A stretch of DNA of 29,280 nt. Origin: Firmicutes bacterium UBA7523. GTDB taxonomy: Bacteria > Bacillota > Dethiobacteria > Dethiobacterales > Dethiobacteraceae. The notes beneath the pieces are model-generated. The model did no database searches and was not told where the DNA came from. It saw only the letters and a program-made list of their open reading frames with translations. The translations under genes were made by a program, and so were the position numbers. The stretch is from contig DLMZ01000041.1 of assembly GCA_002479415.1 (NCBI GenBank), positions 16,478 to 45,757 of the forward strand. Direction: 5' to 3'. This document shows, in pieces, positions 1 through 6,136 of the stretch; the first letter of the stretch is position 1; each line of letters opens with the position of its first letter.

Positions 1-130
1 AAGCGGATATAAATCTATATACCAATAAAACACAAAAAATACAACGACTTTCTGAGAATATCTAACACTTTCTGCGGCGACTTTTGTTGTTCTTCTTGCT
101 TTAACGCATAAAACGAAGGCTCGCCATTTG

Positions 131-213
131 TTATATCTCCGCAGAATATTTTTGCTTTCTCAGGAGAAAGTAATAACGGTGGAAGCAAGGAGAAAAACTT
201 AGGAGGTATATAA
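131..213 (+). promoter_or_regulatory. Possible RNA thermometer in the hsp20 leader
   Basis: Bases 131-140 (TTATATCTCC) can pair with 202-213, covering GGAG of the Shine-Dalgarno sequence and the A of the start codon: ten base pairs with a two-base bulge at 206-207. Inside the loop is a perfect 7-bp hairpin, CTTTCTC-AG-GAGAAAG (155-170). Hiding the ribosome binding site in an AU-rich stem is the known logic of small heat-shock thermometers such as ROSE and FourU, but this is not a recognised member of either. No CIRCE element is present. The pairing is seen in the sequence; the function is inferred. Confidence 0.4.
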
Positions 214-866
214 TGTATACTACAACTATAAATCCCTGGCAGAGTAGCGGATCAATTCCGCAGCAGCAGCTTTTTGCCCAATCTTTTGTGCCTATTCAAA
301 CAAATGCGCAGGTTCAGGGATATAGCCTACCAGTGCAAACAGGCATGACAACTATTTCGCCATGGGCCTATAACATGCCTGTTAGTATGACAGGAATTCA
401 GGCCAGTGCTTTCCCCCAAACGGCTATCAGCTATGGATTTAATCCCAACTTGGGTTTACAAACGACATCACCTATCTTTGCCGGGCAGCTGACGCAGGGA
501 AGTAACCTGATGCAGCAGCAAATGTTAAATGTAAGCAGTTTAACATCGGGCATTAGGTCATCTGCCGGATTTGCCGAGCCCAGAGTAGAATTGGCAGAAA
601 CCAATAATGATGTTATTGTAACTGCTGAGTTGCCTAACGTTGACCCTAACAATATTTATCTTATTGTAACAGATGATTCTATCAGTATTTCAGCTCAAGC
701 CCATTCAGGCGGTATCAGCAGCAGTGTTCACAGAACAGTTGCTCTGCCAACACACGTTAAGTCAGAGTTTATTGATGCCAGTTACACCAACGGGATACTG
801 GAATGTCGCCTGCCAAAGTCTGACCTAGCTGCAAGGCGCAGAGTAAAAGTAAACCCCACCAGTTAA
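213..866 (+). CDS. Hsp20 / alpha-crystallin family protein with a long uncharged Q/N-rich N-terminus
   Basis: A small heat-shock or alpha-crystallin-type chaperone of 217 residues, expected to bind unfolding proteins without ATP. The crystallin-like domain is at about residues 122-215, starting PRVELAETNNDVIVTAELP and ending in a VKV tail like the I-X-I motif. The first 114 residues contain no K, R, D, E or H; 17 are Gln and 7 Asn, and the motif TTI(N/S)PW occurs at about residues 4-9 and 46-51. The start ATG follows AGGAGG (201-206) with six bases between. A second hsp20 gene lies 49 bases downstream in the same direction. Spore-coat proteins such as CotM also have crystallin domains, so a coat or other structural role is an alternative. 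Family call secure; biological role unknown. Confidence 0.85.
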   Translation: MYTTTINPWQSSGSIPQQQLFAQSFVPIQTNAQVQGYSLPVQTGMTTISPWAYNMPVSMTGIQASAFPQTAISYGFNPNLGLQTTSPIFAGQLTQGSNLMQQQMLNVSSLTSGIRSSAGFAEPRVELAETNNDVIVTAELPNVDPNNIYLIVTDDSISISAQAHSGGISSSVHRTVALPTHVKSEFIDASYTNGILECRLPKSDLAARRRVKVNPTS

Positions 867-875
867 TTAAAACCC

Positions 876-890
876 CTCCTTGCTTTCACC
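876..890 (+). promoter_or_regulatory. Intergenic anti-Shine-Dalgarno-like element between the two hsp20 genes
   Basis: CTCCTTGCTTTCACC is complementary over 15 continuous positions (one G-U) to 178-192 in the leader of the first hsp20. Its last seven bases (884-890) can instead pair with 907-913, the GGTGAGA that includes the ribosome binding site of the second hsp20. The two pairings exclude each other. The complementarity is seen; a regulatory switch is only inferred. Confidence 0.3.
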
Positions 891-915
891 AATTCTATTT
901 AAAAGAGGTGAGACT

Positions 916-1368
916 ATGTATCAACAGCTACAAAGCTTCTCTTCAGCGTTCCCAGCTAATAATCCAATAGAAGAGATGCAAACAGTTCCACGAGTAGATG
1001 TGCTTGATTCTCCTGGTGAAATAATTTACATATTTGAAGTTCCGGGAATGGAGATTAATACGGTAAATGTTGAAATTGAAAACGGAAATCTTATGATTAG
1101 CGGGCAGGTGGAAACAGGGTTGCCGGACGGTGAATTAAATTATTTATACCAGGAACGTCCTATGTTAAAGAAATATGGACGTTTGCTTTCCATCCCTCCG
1201 GAGGTTGAGCAGGAAAAAGCTATGGCCAATATAAGAAATGGTCTGTTATTGGTTCATTTCCCCAAAAAGAATGCAGGCAAGAAACTGCCTGTTAGTTTGC
1301 AGGAAAAGGCGCTGCGGCCGGATGCGAAGAAGAAAACCAAAAAAACTGTTAATCAGCCAGAGCATTAA
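916..1368 (+). CDS. Hsp20 / alpha-crystallin small heat-shock protein
   Basis: A 150-residue small heat-shock protein of normal length. The crystallin domain runs from about residue 25 (PRVDVLDSPGEIIYIFEVPG) to about 122, and includes the late motif NGLLLVHFPK typical of bacterial Hsp20. The C-terminus is lysine-rich (KKKTKKT). I chose the ATG at 916 because AGAGGTG (904-910) precedes it; an in-frame extension to 880 has no better site and would cover the intergenic element. It follows the uncharged Hsp20 gene and probably shares its transcript. The stop codon lies inside the right arm of the terminator. The two proteins are clearly different paralogues, not a recent duplicate pair. Confidence 0.9.
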   Translation: MYQQLQSFSSAFPANNPIEEMQTVPRVDVLDSPGEIIYIFEVPGMEINTVNVEIENGNLMISGQVETGLPDGELNYLYQERPMLKKYGRLLSIPPEVEQEKAMANIRNGLLLVHFPKKNAGKKLPVSLQEKALRPDAKKKTKKTVNQPEH

Positions 1369-1386
1369 CAGTTTATAGTTTTTTCA
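1343..1386. terminator. Bidirectional intrinsic terminator at the end of the second hsp20
   Basis: A perfect 11-bp inverted repeat, AAACTGTTAAT (1343-1353) and ATTAACAGTTT (1364-1374), has a ten-base loop. On the plus strand it is followed by ATAGTTTTTTC; on the minus strand the A-run at 1339-1345 reads as seven T. It can serve both the hsp20 genes and the converging protease/small-gene operon. The hsp20 stop codon (1366-1368) is within the right arm. Confidence 0.7.
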
Positions 1387-1387
1387 G

Positions 1388-1416
1388 CCAGGTAAGCGGA
1401 GTTTGCCTGGTTTTTC
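1388..1416 (+). terminator. Second intrinsic terminator after hsp20
   Basis: CCAGGTAA (1388-1395) pairs with TTGCCTGG (1403-1410), an 8-bp stem with one G-U, followed by TTTTTCTT. It backs up the terminator just upstream for plus-strand transcription. On the minus strand it lacks a T-run. Confidence 0.65.
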
Positions 1417-1432
1417 TTATTTCAATATTAAT

Positions 1433-1612
1433 TTACTCTTTGGCGCTGCTGTTCTGTTGTTCGGCAACAATAATCAAATCTCTTTTCCGGTCTGATGCAG
1501 GTTTAAGGAAAATATAAGGGAGATAAGCGGAAGATTCGTTAACATTTCGGTATTGGGTAATGTTTTTCGGGAAGATGGGCATAGAGCTAACCGGCTTTTT
1601 TTTAAATTCCAT
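1433..1612 (-). CDS. Unrecognised 59-residue small protein downstream of the SDH-type protease
   Basis: On the minus strand an ATG at 1612 opens a 59-codon frame ending in TAA at 1433-1435. A strong AAGGAGG (1624-1630) stands 11 bases before the ATG, and the frame begins only 28 bases after the protease stop. Converging terminator structures lie just beyond it. The product starts MEFKKKPVSSMP and ends RDLIIVAEQQNSSAKE. It has a basic N-terminus, no membrane segment, no cysteines and no motif I recognise. Position and ribosome site make co-translation with the protease likely, so a partner, adaptor or substrate is possible, but no function can be assigned. Overlapping plus-strand frames here have no support. 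Confidence 0.6.
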   Translation of the reverse strand: MEFKKKPVSSMPIFPKNITQYRNVNESSAYLPYIFLKPASDRKRDLIIVAEQQNSSAKE

Positions 1613-1640
1613 TGTTCTGTAAGCCTCCTTAAAAAAATTA

Positions 1641-2639
1641 TTATTCGATGGTTTTCCAGGCCTGACTGTAAATGTTTAGCGAAACAGGGGGAGAATCCGC
1701 GTTATGCTGGTGCTGACGGGCTACTCGGCCCTCAAATACAAAGGTATCTAATTTATTTGTGCTTTCGATGATTCCGCCGGTGGCTTCAAAGTCTACTTGT
1801 TGCTCCTGTTCGTTGAGTAAGGTGGCAGGATTGAAGGGAGATAGTAATTGCAAATCGTTTTCATAGTGTTCAAAGAGATTCCACATTAACTGTTCTATTT
1901 CAGGAGAAGGGTGCGAAATTTTAAGTTTAATATGGTTCTTGGCTTCATATCTGGGGATGGCATAATTGTGGGCGTGTAATTCCTCAGTTAAGCTTTTTAT
2001 TATTGATTCTATCTGTTCAACAGATGGTGGTTCGGAGTGCAATTCCAATAATTTTCTTCCCAGAGAGCGAATTAGCAGGTAGTTTCTATGTACATTTCCC
2101 AAAGAGAGAGGATGTACCTTTTTCGATAGATGCAGGAATACATGGGCAAGCTGCTCTTCATGAGTTAACCCGGCTTTTTCTTTAGCAAGAGAAATAAATG
2201 AAATAACATCTTCCACGCTTACGGGGATTTTGGCTTTTTTGTTGCAAGGGTCCTCAGGGTTGAAGGCATTGGCAACGCTAGGATCGATTGGGCTTAATTC
2301 TCCCATTTTGCCCATGATTATTTCATCGGCTCCCATACAGATAAGCGTACCTGCACTATATGAACGGAAAGGAATCATAACGCTGAACTTATTACAATAT
2401 TCGCGGATAAGATTTACAAGCCGCCAAGGAGTTAGAACATCTCCTCCCCTTGTGTATAGAAGCAGAGTTATATGCTCTCTTTTTCCTATAAACTCAAGAT
2501 GTCGAAAGAATATGCGGATAATATCGGGAGCAATTCTTGTGCTGAGATTTTCCCTATCACCGGTAATATAACATATCATTGCTGTATTTAAGTTTTCTTG
2601 TATCTGGGAAATTAGCTGCAATCTTTCATTGCGTCCCAT
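1641..2639 (-). CDS. SDH-family (serine dehydrogenase proteinase) ClpP-fold serine protease
   Basis: A 332-residue cytoplasmic protein resembling the SDH proteinase family (Pfam SDH_sah), relatives of ClpP and SppA. Visible landmarks are TRGGD at residues 63-67 (oxyanion-type glycine motif) and SYSAGTLICMGADEIIMG at 93-110, where Ser95 in S-A-G-T is the expected nucleophile. ELSPIDP at 114-120 matches the L-G-x-I-x-P-type motif of these folds. There is no signal peptide or membrane segment, unlike SppA. The C-terminal ~130 residues hold the more variable helical part. The ATG at 2639 is preceded by AGGTG. It is transcribed against the flanking hsp20 and folate genes and followed by a small gene. 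Its substrate is unknown; a role in protein quality control near the hsp20 genes is only suggested by location. Confidence 0.8.
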   Translation of the reverse strand: MGRNERLQLISQIQENLNTAMICYITGDRENLSTRIAPDIIRIFFRHLEFIGKREHITLLLYTRGGDVLTPWRLVNLIREYCNKFSVMIPFRSYSAGTLICMGADEIIMGKMGELSPIDPSVANAFNPEDPCNKKAKIPVSVEDVISFISLAKEKAGLTHEEQLAHVFLHLSKKVHPLSLGNVHRNYLLIRSLGRKLLELHSEPPSVEQIESIIKSLTEELHAHNYAIPRYEAKNHIKLKISHPSPEIEQLMWNLFEHYENDLQLLSPFNPATLLNEQEQQVDFEATGGIIESTNKLDTFVFEGRVARQHQHNADSPPVSLNIYSQAWKTIE

Positions 2640-2671
2640 TTTTTCACCTGCCTCAAATATATTTTACCCTC

Positions 2672-2699
2672 TTGCATTAAATATATTGATGAATATAAT
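2672..2699 (+). promoter_or_regulatory. Probable promoter of the folate operon
   Basis: TTGCAT (2672-2677) and TATAAT (2694-2699) are separated by 16 bases, about 110 bases before folE. The leader between them and folE is AT-rich, with a weak ATTAAA/TTTAAT inverted repeat and no recognised riboswitch. Confidence 0.55.
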
Positions 2700-2808
2700 G
2701 AAGGAATATATTAACATTAAAACGATACTAGCTTTAATAGAAAAGCGTTGAGCAGGGAAAAAGGATGAAAAGGCGAATAATAAAGGAAAAATTAATTTGG
2801 AGGCCGAC

Positions 2809-3375
2809 ATGATTGATCATGAAAAAATTGAAAAGGCTGTCCGTATGATTTTGGAAGCCATTGGTGAAGATCCGGAGCGGGAAGGGCTGAAAGATACCCC
2901 GGCTCGGGTGGCTAGAATGTATGGGGACGTGTTTTCCGGCCTGCATTGTGACCCGTGTGACCATTTGGAAACTTGCTTCTATGAAGAGCGGCATGATGAA
3001 ATGGTTTTAATTAAGGATATTAGTATTTACTCCATGTGTGAACACCACTTGCTGCCGTTTTACGGTAAAGCTCATGTCGCATATATTCCTAATCCGGCTA
3101 AAATCACCGGCCTTAGTAAGCTGGTTCGGGTGGTTGAAACATTGGCTCGCCGTCCACAGCTGCAGGAGAGGCTCACTACTCAAATCGCTGAGATTATCAT
3201 GGAAAAAATGGGGGCAAAAGGGGTTGTGGTCGTAATTGAGGCGGAGCATCTTTGCATGACTATCCGCGGTGTAAAAAAACCGGGATCCACCACAGTTACA
3301 TCGGCAGTACGCGGGATTTTTCGCACCAATCACCTAACTCGTGCCGAAGCGTTTTCTCTCATAAAGGGCCAATAA
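2809..3375 (+). CDS. folE: GTP cyclohydrolase I
   Basis: Converts GTP to 7,8-dihydroneopterin triphosphate, the first step of folate synthesis. The 188-residue product is of usual FolE length. SMCEHHLLPF at 75-84 gives Cys77 and His80, and EAEHLCMTIRG carries Cys149; these are the expected zinc ligands and the active-site histidine region. GLSKLVRVVE and the end motif TVTSAVRGIF are also typical. I start at ATG 2809 because TTGGAGG (2797-2803) is its ribosome site; the in-frame TTG at 2797 is part of that site. It is the first gene of an eight-gene operon and ends two bases before the HD-domain gene. Confidence 0.96.
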   Translation: MIDHEKIEKAVRMILEAIGEDPEREGLKDTPARVARMYGDVFSGLHCDPCDHLETCFYEERHDEMVLIKDISIYSMCEHHLLPFYGKAHVAYIPNPAKITGLSKLVRVVETLARRPQLQERLTTQIAEIIMEKMGAKGVVVVIEAEHLCMTIRGVKKPGSTTVTSAVRGIFRTNHLTRAEAFSLIKGQ

Positions 3376-3377
3376 AA

Positions 3378-3866
3378 ATGGAACGGGTAAGAAGCCTTTC
3401 CTGTGATTCGGCATATAAAAATTATCTTAGACTGATCAAGGTGCACGAAAAAGAGAGGTTATTCTGTCGCCATTCTTTCAGTCATTTGCTGGACACGGCT
3501 CGAATAGCCTGGATTTTATGCCTTGAGCGCGGAGTAAGAATTCCACGGCCTCTCGTATATGCGGCGGCACTTTTACATGATATCGGCCGCTTTGCACAAT
3601 ACGAAGATAAGTCTGTGGATCATGCAGACGAAAGTGCCAAGCTGGCGTTACCCATACTTGAAAAAGCCGGCTTTAATGAAGATGAAATACTTGTGATACA
3701 AAACGCTATTCGTGCTCACAGATTACCGCCGCAAACTGTGACGGAGCCGTTGGGAGCTGTGCTGGCCGAGGCGGATCATTTATCCCGCTTGTGCTATCAG
3801 TGTCATGCAAAAGAAGATTGTTATAAGTATGGCAGAATGCCTGCGGCTGAAGGGATTTTTTATTAA
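3378..3866 (+). CDS. HD-domain metal-dependent phosphohydrolase in the folate operon
   Basis: A 162-residue HD-superfamily protein. Likely metal ligands are His36 (RHSFSHLLD), His67-Asp68 (LLHDIGRF), His82 (DHADES), His114 (RAH) and Asp133 (EADHLSR). A cysteine-containing segment, CYQCHAKEDC, follows the last of these. It begins two bases after the folE stop, at an ATG with almost no ribosome site of its own, so it is probably translated by coupling. The operon holds every step from GTP to dihydropteroate except an identifiable dihydroneopterin triphosphate pyrophosphatase/phosphatase, so this enzyme is a candidate for that step. HD enzymes act in the related methanopterin route (MptB). The fold is well supported; the reaction is inferred. 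Confidence 0.8.
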   Translation: MERVRSLSCDSAYKNYLRLIKVHEKERLFCRHSFSHLLDTARIAWILCLERGVRIPRPLVYAAALLHDIGRFAQYEDKSVDHADESAKLALPILEKAGFNEDEILVIQNAIRAHRLPPQTVTEPLGAVLAEADHLSRLCYQCHAKEDCYKYGRMPAAEGIFY

Positions 3867-3878
3867 TGCGGAGGTCGT

Positions 3879-4703
3879 ATGCAAAAATCACTAATTATTA
3901 AAGGCAAAAAGTATGACTTAACTAACAATACGCTAGTAATGGGAATATTGAATGTGACGCCCGACTCGTTTTCCGACGGGGGAAATTTTCTTGACACCGG
4001 GCGTGCGGTAGAGCATGCTTTAAAAATGGTGGAAGAAGGTGCCCATATCATAGATATCGGGGGTGAATCTACCCGGCCCGGACATAAGCCTGTCTCTGCA
4101 GAGGATGAAGCGGCTCGGGTTATTCCCGTTATTCGCGCTGTATGTGGTGTAACAGACGTTCCCGTTTCAATTGATACCTATAAAGCTTCTGTTGCCAGAG
4201 AGGCTTTGGAAGCTGGGGCAGCTATGTTAAACGATGTTTGGGGAGGGCGCAGGGATCAGGGCATGTTAAAGTTGGCTGCGGAAGCAAAGGTGCCTATATG
4301 CCTTATGCATAACCGGGCTGAAGCGATTTATCATGACTTGATGGGTGAAATTACAGCAGATTTGCTTGCCTGCGCAGATTTAGCTATGGAGAGAGGCGTT
4401 TGTGCAGAGAACATTATTTTTGATCCGGGTATCGGCTTTGGCAAAACTCCGGAGCATAACCTGCAGGTTATGAAATATTTGCGTCAGCTTGCAGAGCTAT
4501 CATATCCCCTGCTTTTAGGCACATCCCGCAAGTCTATGATTGGCAAAGTATTGGATTTGCCCGCTGATCAGCGGGTGGAAGGAACGGCGGCAACAGTTGC
4601 TTTCGGCATTAGCAGAGGAGCCAACATTGTTCGTGTGCACGATGTTTTAGCTATGAGCCGTGTGGCTCGCATGACAGACGCCATGATGCGCGGAGGTTTT
4701 TAG
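3879..4703 (+). CDS. folP: Dihydropteroate synthase
   Basis: Condenses 6-hydroxymethyl-7,8-dihydropterin diphosphate with p-aminobenzoate; this is the sulfonamide target. The 274-residue TIM-barrel protein has MGILNVTPDSFSDGGNF near residue 21, GGESTRPG near 61, SIDTYKASVA, NDVWGG, FDPGIGFGKT and LLGTSRKSMIG, in the expected order. GGAGG (3870-3874) precedes ATG 3879. It follows the HD-domain gene by 12 bases, and its last codons carry the ribosome site of folB. All substrate-binding motifs look intact. Confidence 0.96.
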   Translation: MQKSLIIKGKKYDLTNNTLVMGILNVTPDSFSDGGNFLDTGRAVEHALKMVEEGAHIIDIGGESTRPGHKPVSAEDEAARVIPVIRAVCGVTDVPVSIDTYKASVAREALEAGAAMLNDVWGGRRDQGMLKLAAEAKVPICLMHNRAEAIYHDLMGEITADLLACADLAMERGVCAENIIFDPGIGFGKTPEHNLQVMKYLRQLAELSYPLLLGTSRKSMIGKVLDLPADQRVEGTAATVAFGISRGANIVRVHDVLAMSRVARMTDAMMRGGF

Positions 4704-4705
4704 GA

Positions 4706-5062
4706 ATGGATAAAATTATTTTAGAGAATATGCTTTTTTACGGCTACCATGGGGCAATGCCTGAAGAGAACCACCTAGGGCAGCGCTTTGCTGTTAGCCT
4801 TGTAATTGGAACGTACACCTTGCCGGCCGCTCAATGCGATGATTTGTCTAAGTCAATAAATTACGCCGAAGTGTATAACTCTGTCAGGGGTATCATGGAA
4901 GGATCGCCTGTAAAGCTGCTGGAAACTCTAGCTGAAAACATTGCCGATTCAGTTCTTGCCCTGGGTGCGCTTTTTGTTCGTGTTACAGTAAAGAAGTTGC
5001 ATCCGCCTATTCCGGTACAAATGGATTTTGCCGCTGTAGAGATTGAACGGAGTAGGTCCTAA
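4706..5062 (+). CDS. folB: Dihydroneopterin aldolase
   Basis: Cleaves 7,8-dihydroneopterin to 6-hydroxymethyl-7,8-dihydropterin and glycolaldehyde. The 118-residue product is of normal length, with YGYHGAMPEE near the N-terminus, SINYAEVYNSV, LLETLAENIAD and a terminal VTVKKLHPPIPVQMDFAAVEI carrying the general-base lysine region. Its ribosome site GGAGG (4692-4696) lies inside the end of folP, and ATG follows the folP stop by two bases. Its stop overlaps the start of folK by one base (TAATG). Confidence 0.93.
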   Translation: MDKIILENMLFYGYHGAMPEENHLGQRFAVSLVIGTYTLPAAQCDDLSKSINYAEVYNSVRGIMEGSPVKLLETLAENIADSVLALGALFVRVTVKKLHPPIPVQMDFAAVEIERSRS

Positions 5063-5550
5063 TGTCTCGTGTTTATCTTGGTATTGGCAGCAATTTGGGG
5101 GATCGCGAAAAAGAGTTGACTTATGCGTTGGAAGCTCTTAATAACCATCCGGATATTAATTTGGTGCAAAGTGCCTGTATCCTGGAAACTACCCCGGTTG
5201 GCTACTTGGAGCAGGGTAATTTTCTTAACACAGTGGCAGAAATTGAAACGACTTTGAACCCCTGTGAGCTTTTAGCAGTATTACAGCAAATTGAACTGGA
5301 TGCAGGCCGCATTCGTACTGTTCGCTGGGGCCCACGTACTTTGGATCTTGATATTCTTATCTTCGGCGACGTAGTTCTTAATAGCCCGGAGTTGATTATT
5401 CCCCACCCTCGTTTGCGGGAGCGGGAATTTGTTCTTTTGCCACTGGTGCAAATAGCACCTAATCTTTCTGTTCCACCCGATAGCAGAACGGTTAAGGAAA
5501 TTTACGAGCAATACAGGAAAAGCAGGTGTGACAATGCTGCTAATGATTGA
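5062..5550 (+). CDS. folK: 2-amino-4-hydroxy-6-hydroxymethyldihydropteridine pyrophosphokinase (HPPK)
   Basis: Transfers pyrophosphate from ATP to 6-hydroxymethyl-7,8-dihydropterin to make the FolP substrate. The 162 residues contain YLGIGSNLGDRE at the N-terminus, GPRTLDLDILIFGD with the paired aspartates that bind magnesium, and IPHPRLREREFVLLPL. The start overlaps the folB stop by one base. The end overlaps pabA by 17 bases, so translation of this part of the operon is tightly coupled. Confidence 0.95.
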   Translation: MSRVYLGIGSNLGDREKELTYALEALNNHPDINLVQSACILETTPVGYLEQGNFLNTVAEIETTLNPCELLAVLQQIELDAGRIRTVRWGPRTLDLDILIFGDVVLNSPELIIPHPRLREREFVLLPLVQIAPNLSVPPDSRTVKEIYEQYRKSRCDNAAND

Positions 5551-6136
5551 CAACTATGATTCTTTTACATACAATCTGGTGCAATTTCTGGGAGAGCTGG
5601 GTGCCGAAATCCGCGTATTTCGCAACAAAAGTGTTTCTTTAGACAAAATTGCTGCGTTGCAGCCTGACCAAATAATTATTTCTCCCGGTCCTTGCACTCC
5701 AAACGATGCAGGTATATCTATGGAGGTTATCCGTCATTTTGCCGGAGAGGTTCCTATCCTTGGCATTTGTCTGGGGCATCAGTGCTTAGGGCAAGTCTAC
5801 GGCGGGAGAATTGTTAGAGCATCTGTGCCTGTTCATGGCAAAAATTCAAGCATTTTTCATAAAGGGGAGGGTGTTTTCTGCGGAATTCCTGCGCCCTTTT
5901 CAGCTACACGCTATCATTCGCTTCTTGTGGAAAGGGAAACACTCCCTAACTGTTTGGAGGTTACGGCAGAAACGGAAGAAGGGGAAATTATGGGCTTGCG
6001 CCATAAATATATCCCTGATTTGGAAGGAGTTCAGTTTCATCCGGAAGCTATTCTTACTCAATACGGCTTAGATATTTTAGCTAACTTTTTGCGATATGGC
6101 AAAGAGGGAAGGGATGGCATCTCTTGTACAATTTAA
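5534..6136 (+). CDS. pabA: Aminodeoxychorismate/anthranilate synthase glutamine amidotransferase subunit
   Basis: The class I glutaminase subunit that supplies ammonia to PabB. The 200-residue protein has DNYDSFTYNLVQ at the start, GICLGHQCLGQ with nucleophile Cys79, and GVQFHPEA with His169 and Glu171, so the catalytic triad is complete. I prefer ATG 5534 (MLLMIDNYDSF), with GCAGGTG upstream, over the GTG at 5528. It overlaps folK by 17 bases and pabB by 13 bases. TrpG and PabA cannot be told apart by sequence alone. The pabB/pabC neighbours indicate the PABA role; a dual role in tryptophan synthesis is possible because no trp genes are in view. Confidence 0.93.
   Translation: MLLMIDNYDSFTYNLVQFLGELGAEIRVFRNKSVSLDKIAALQPDQIIISPGPCTPNDAGISMEVIRHFAGEVPILGICLGHQCLGQVYGGRIVRASVPVHGKNSSIFHKGEGVFCGIPAPFSATRYHSLLVERETLPNCLEVTAETEEGEIMGLRHKYIPDLEGVQFHPEAILTQYGLDILANFLRYGKEGRDGISCTI

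Noticed and set aside
15..188. A 57-codon minus-strand frame (TTG start at 188) in the region before the first hsp20
   Set aside because: No ribosome site, only a TTG start, and it covers the hsp20 leader, whose base pairing explains the region better.
1..212. CIRCE (HrcA) operator for the hsp20 genes
   Set aside because: The TTAGCACTC-N9-GAGTGCTAA pattern is absent; the inverted repeat at 155-170 is different.
1553..1771. A plus-strand frame of 72 codons near the protease end
   Set aside because: It lies opposite the protease and the small minus-strand gene, has no good ribosome site, and resembles no protein family.
5528..5533. Upstream GTG as the pabA start
   Set aside because: The GTG overlaps the purine tract that serves as the ribosome site for ATG 5534, and the family N-terminus begins at MLLMIDNYDSF.
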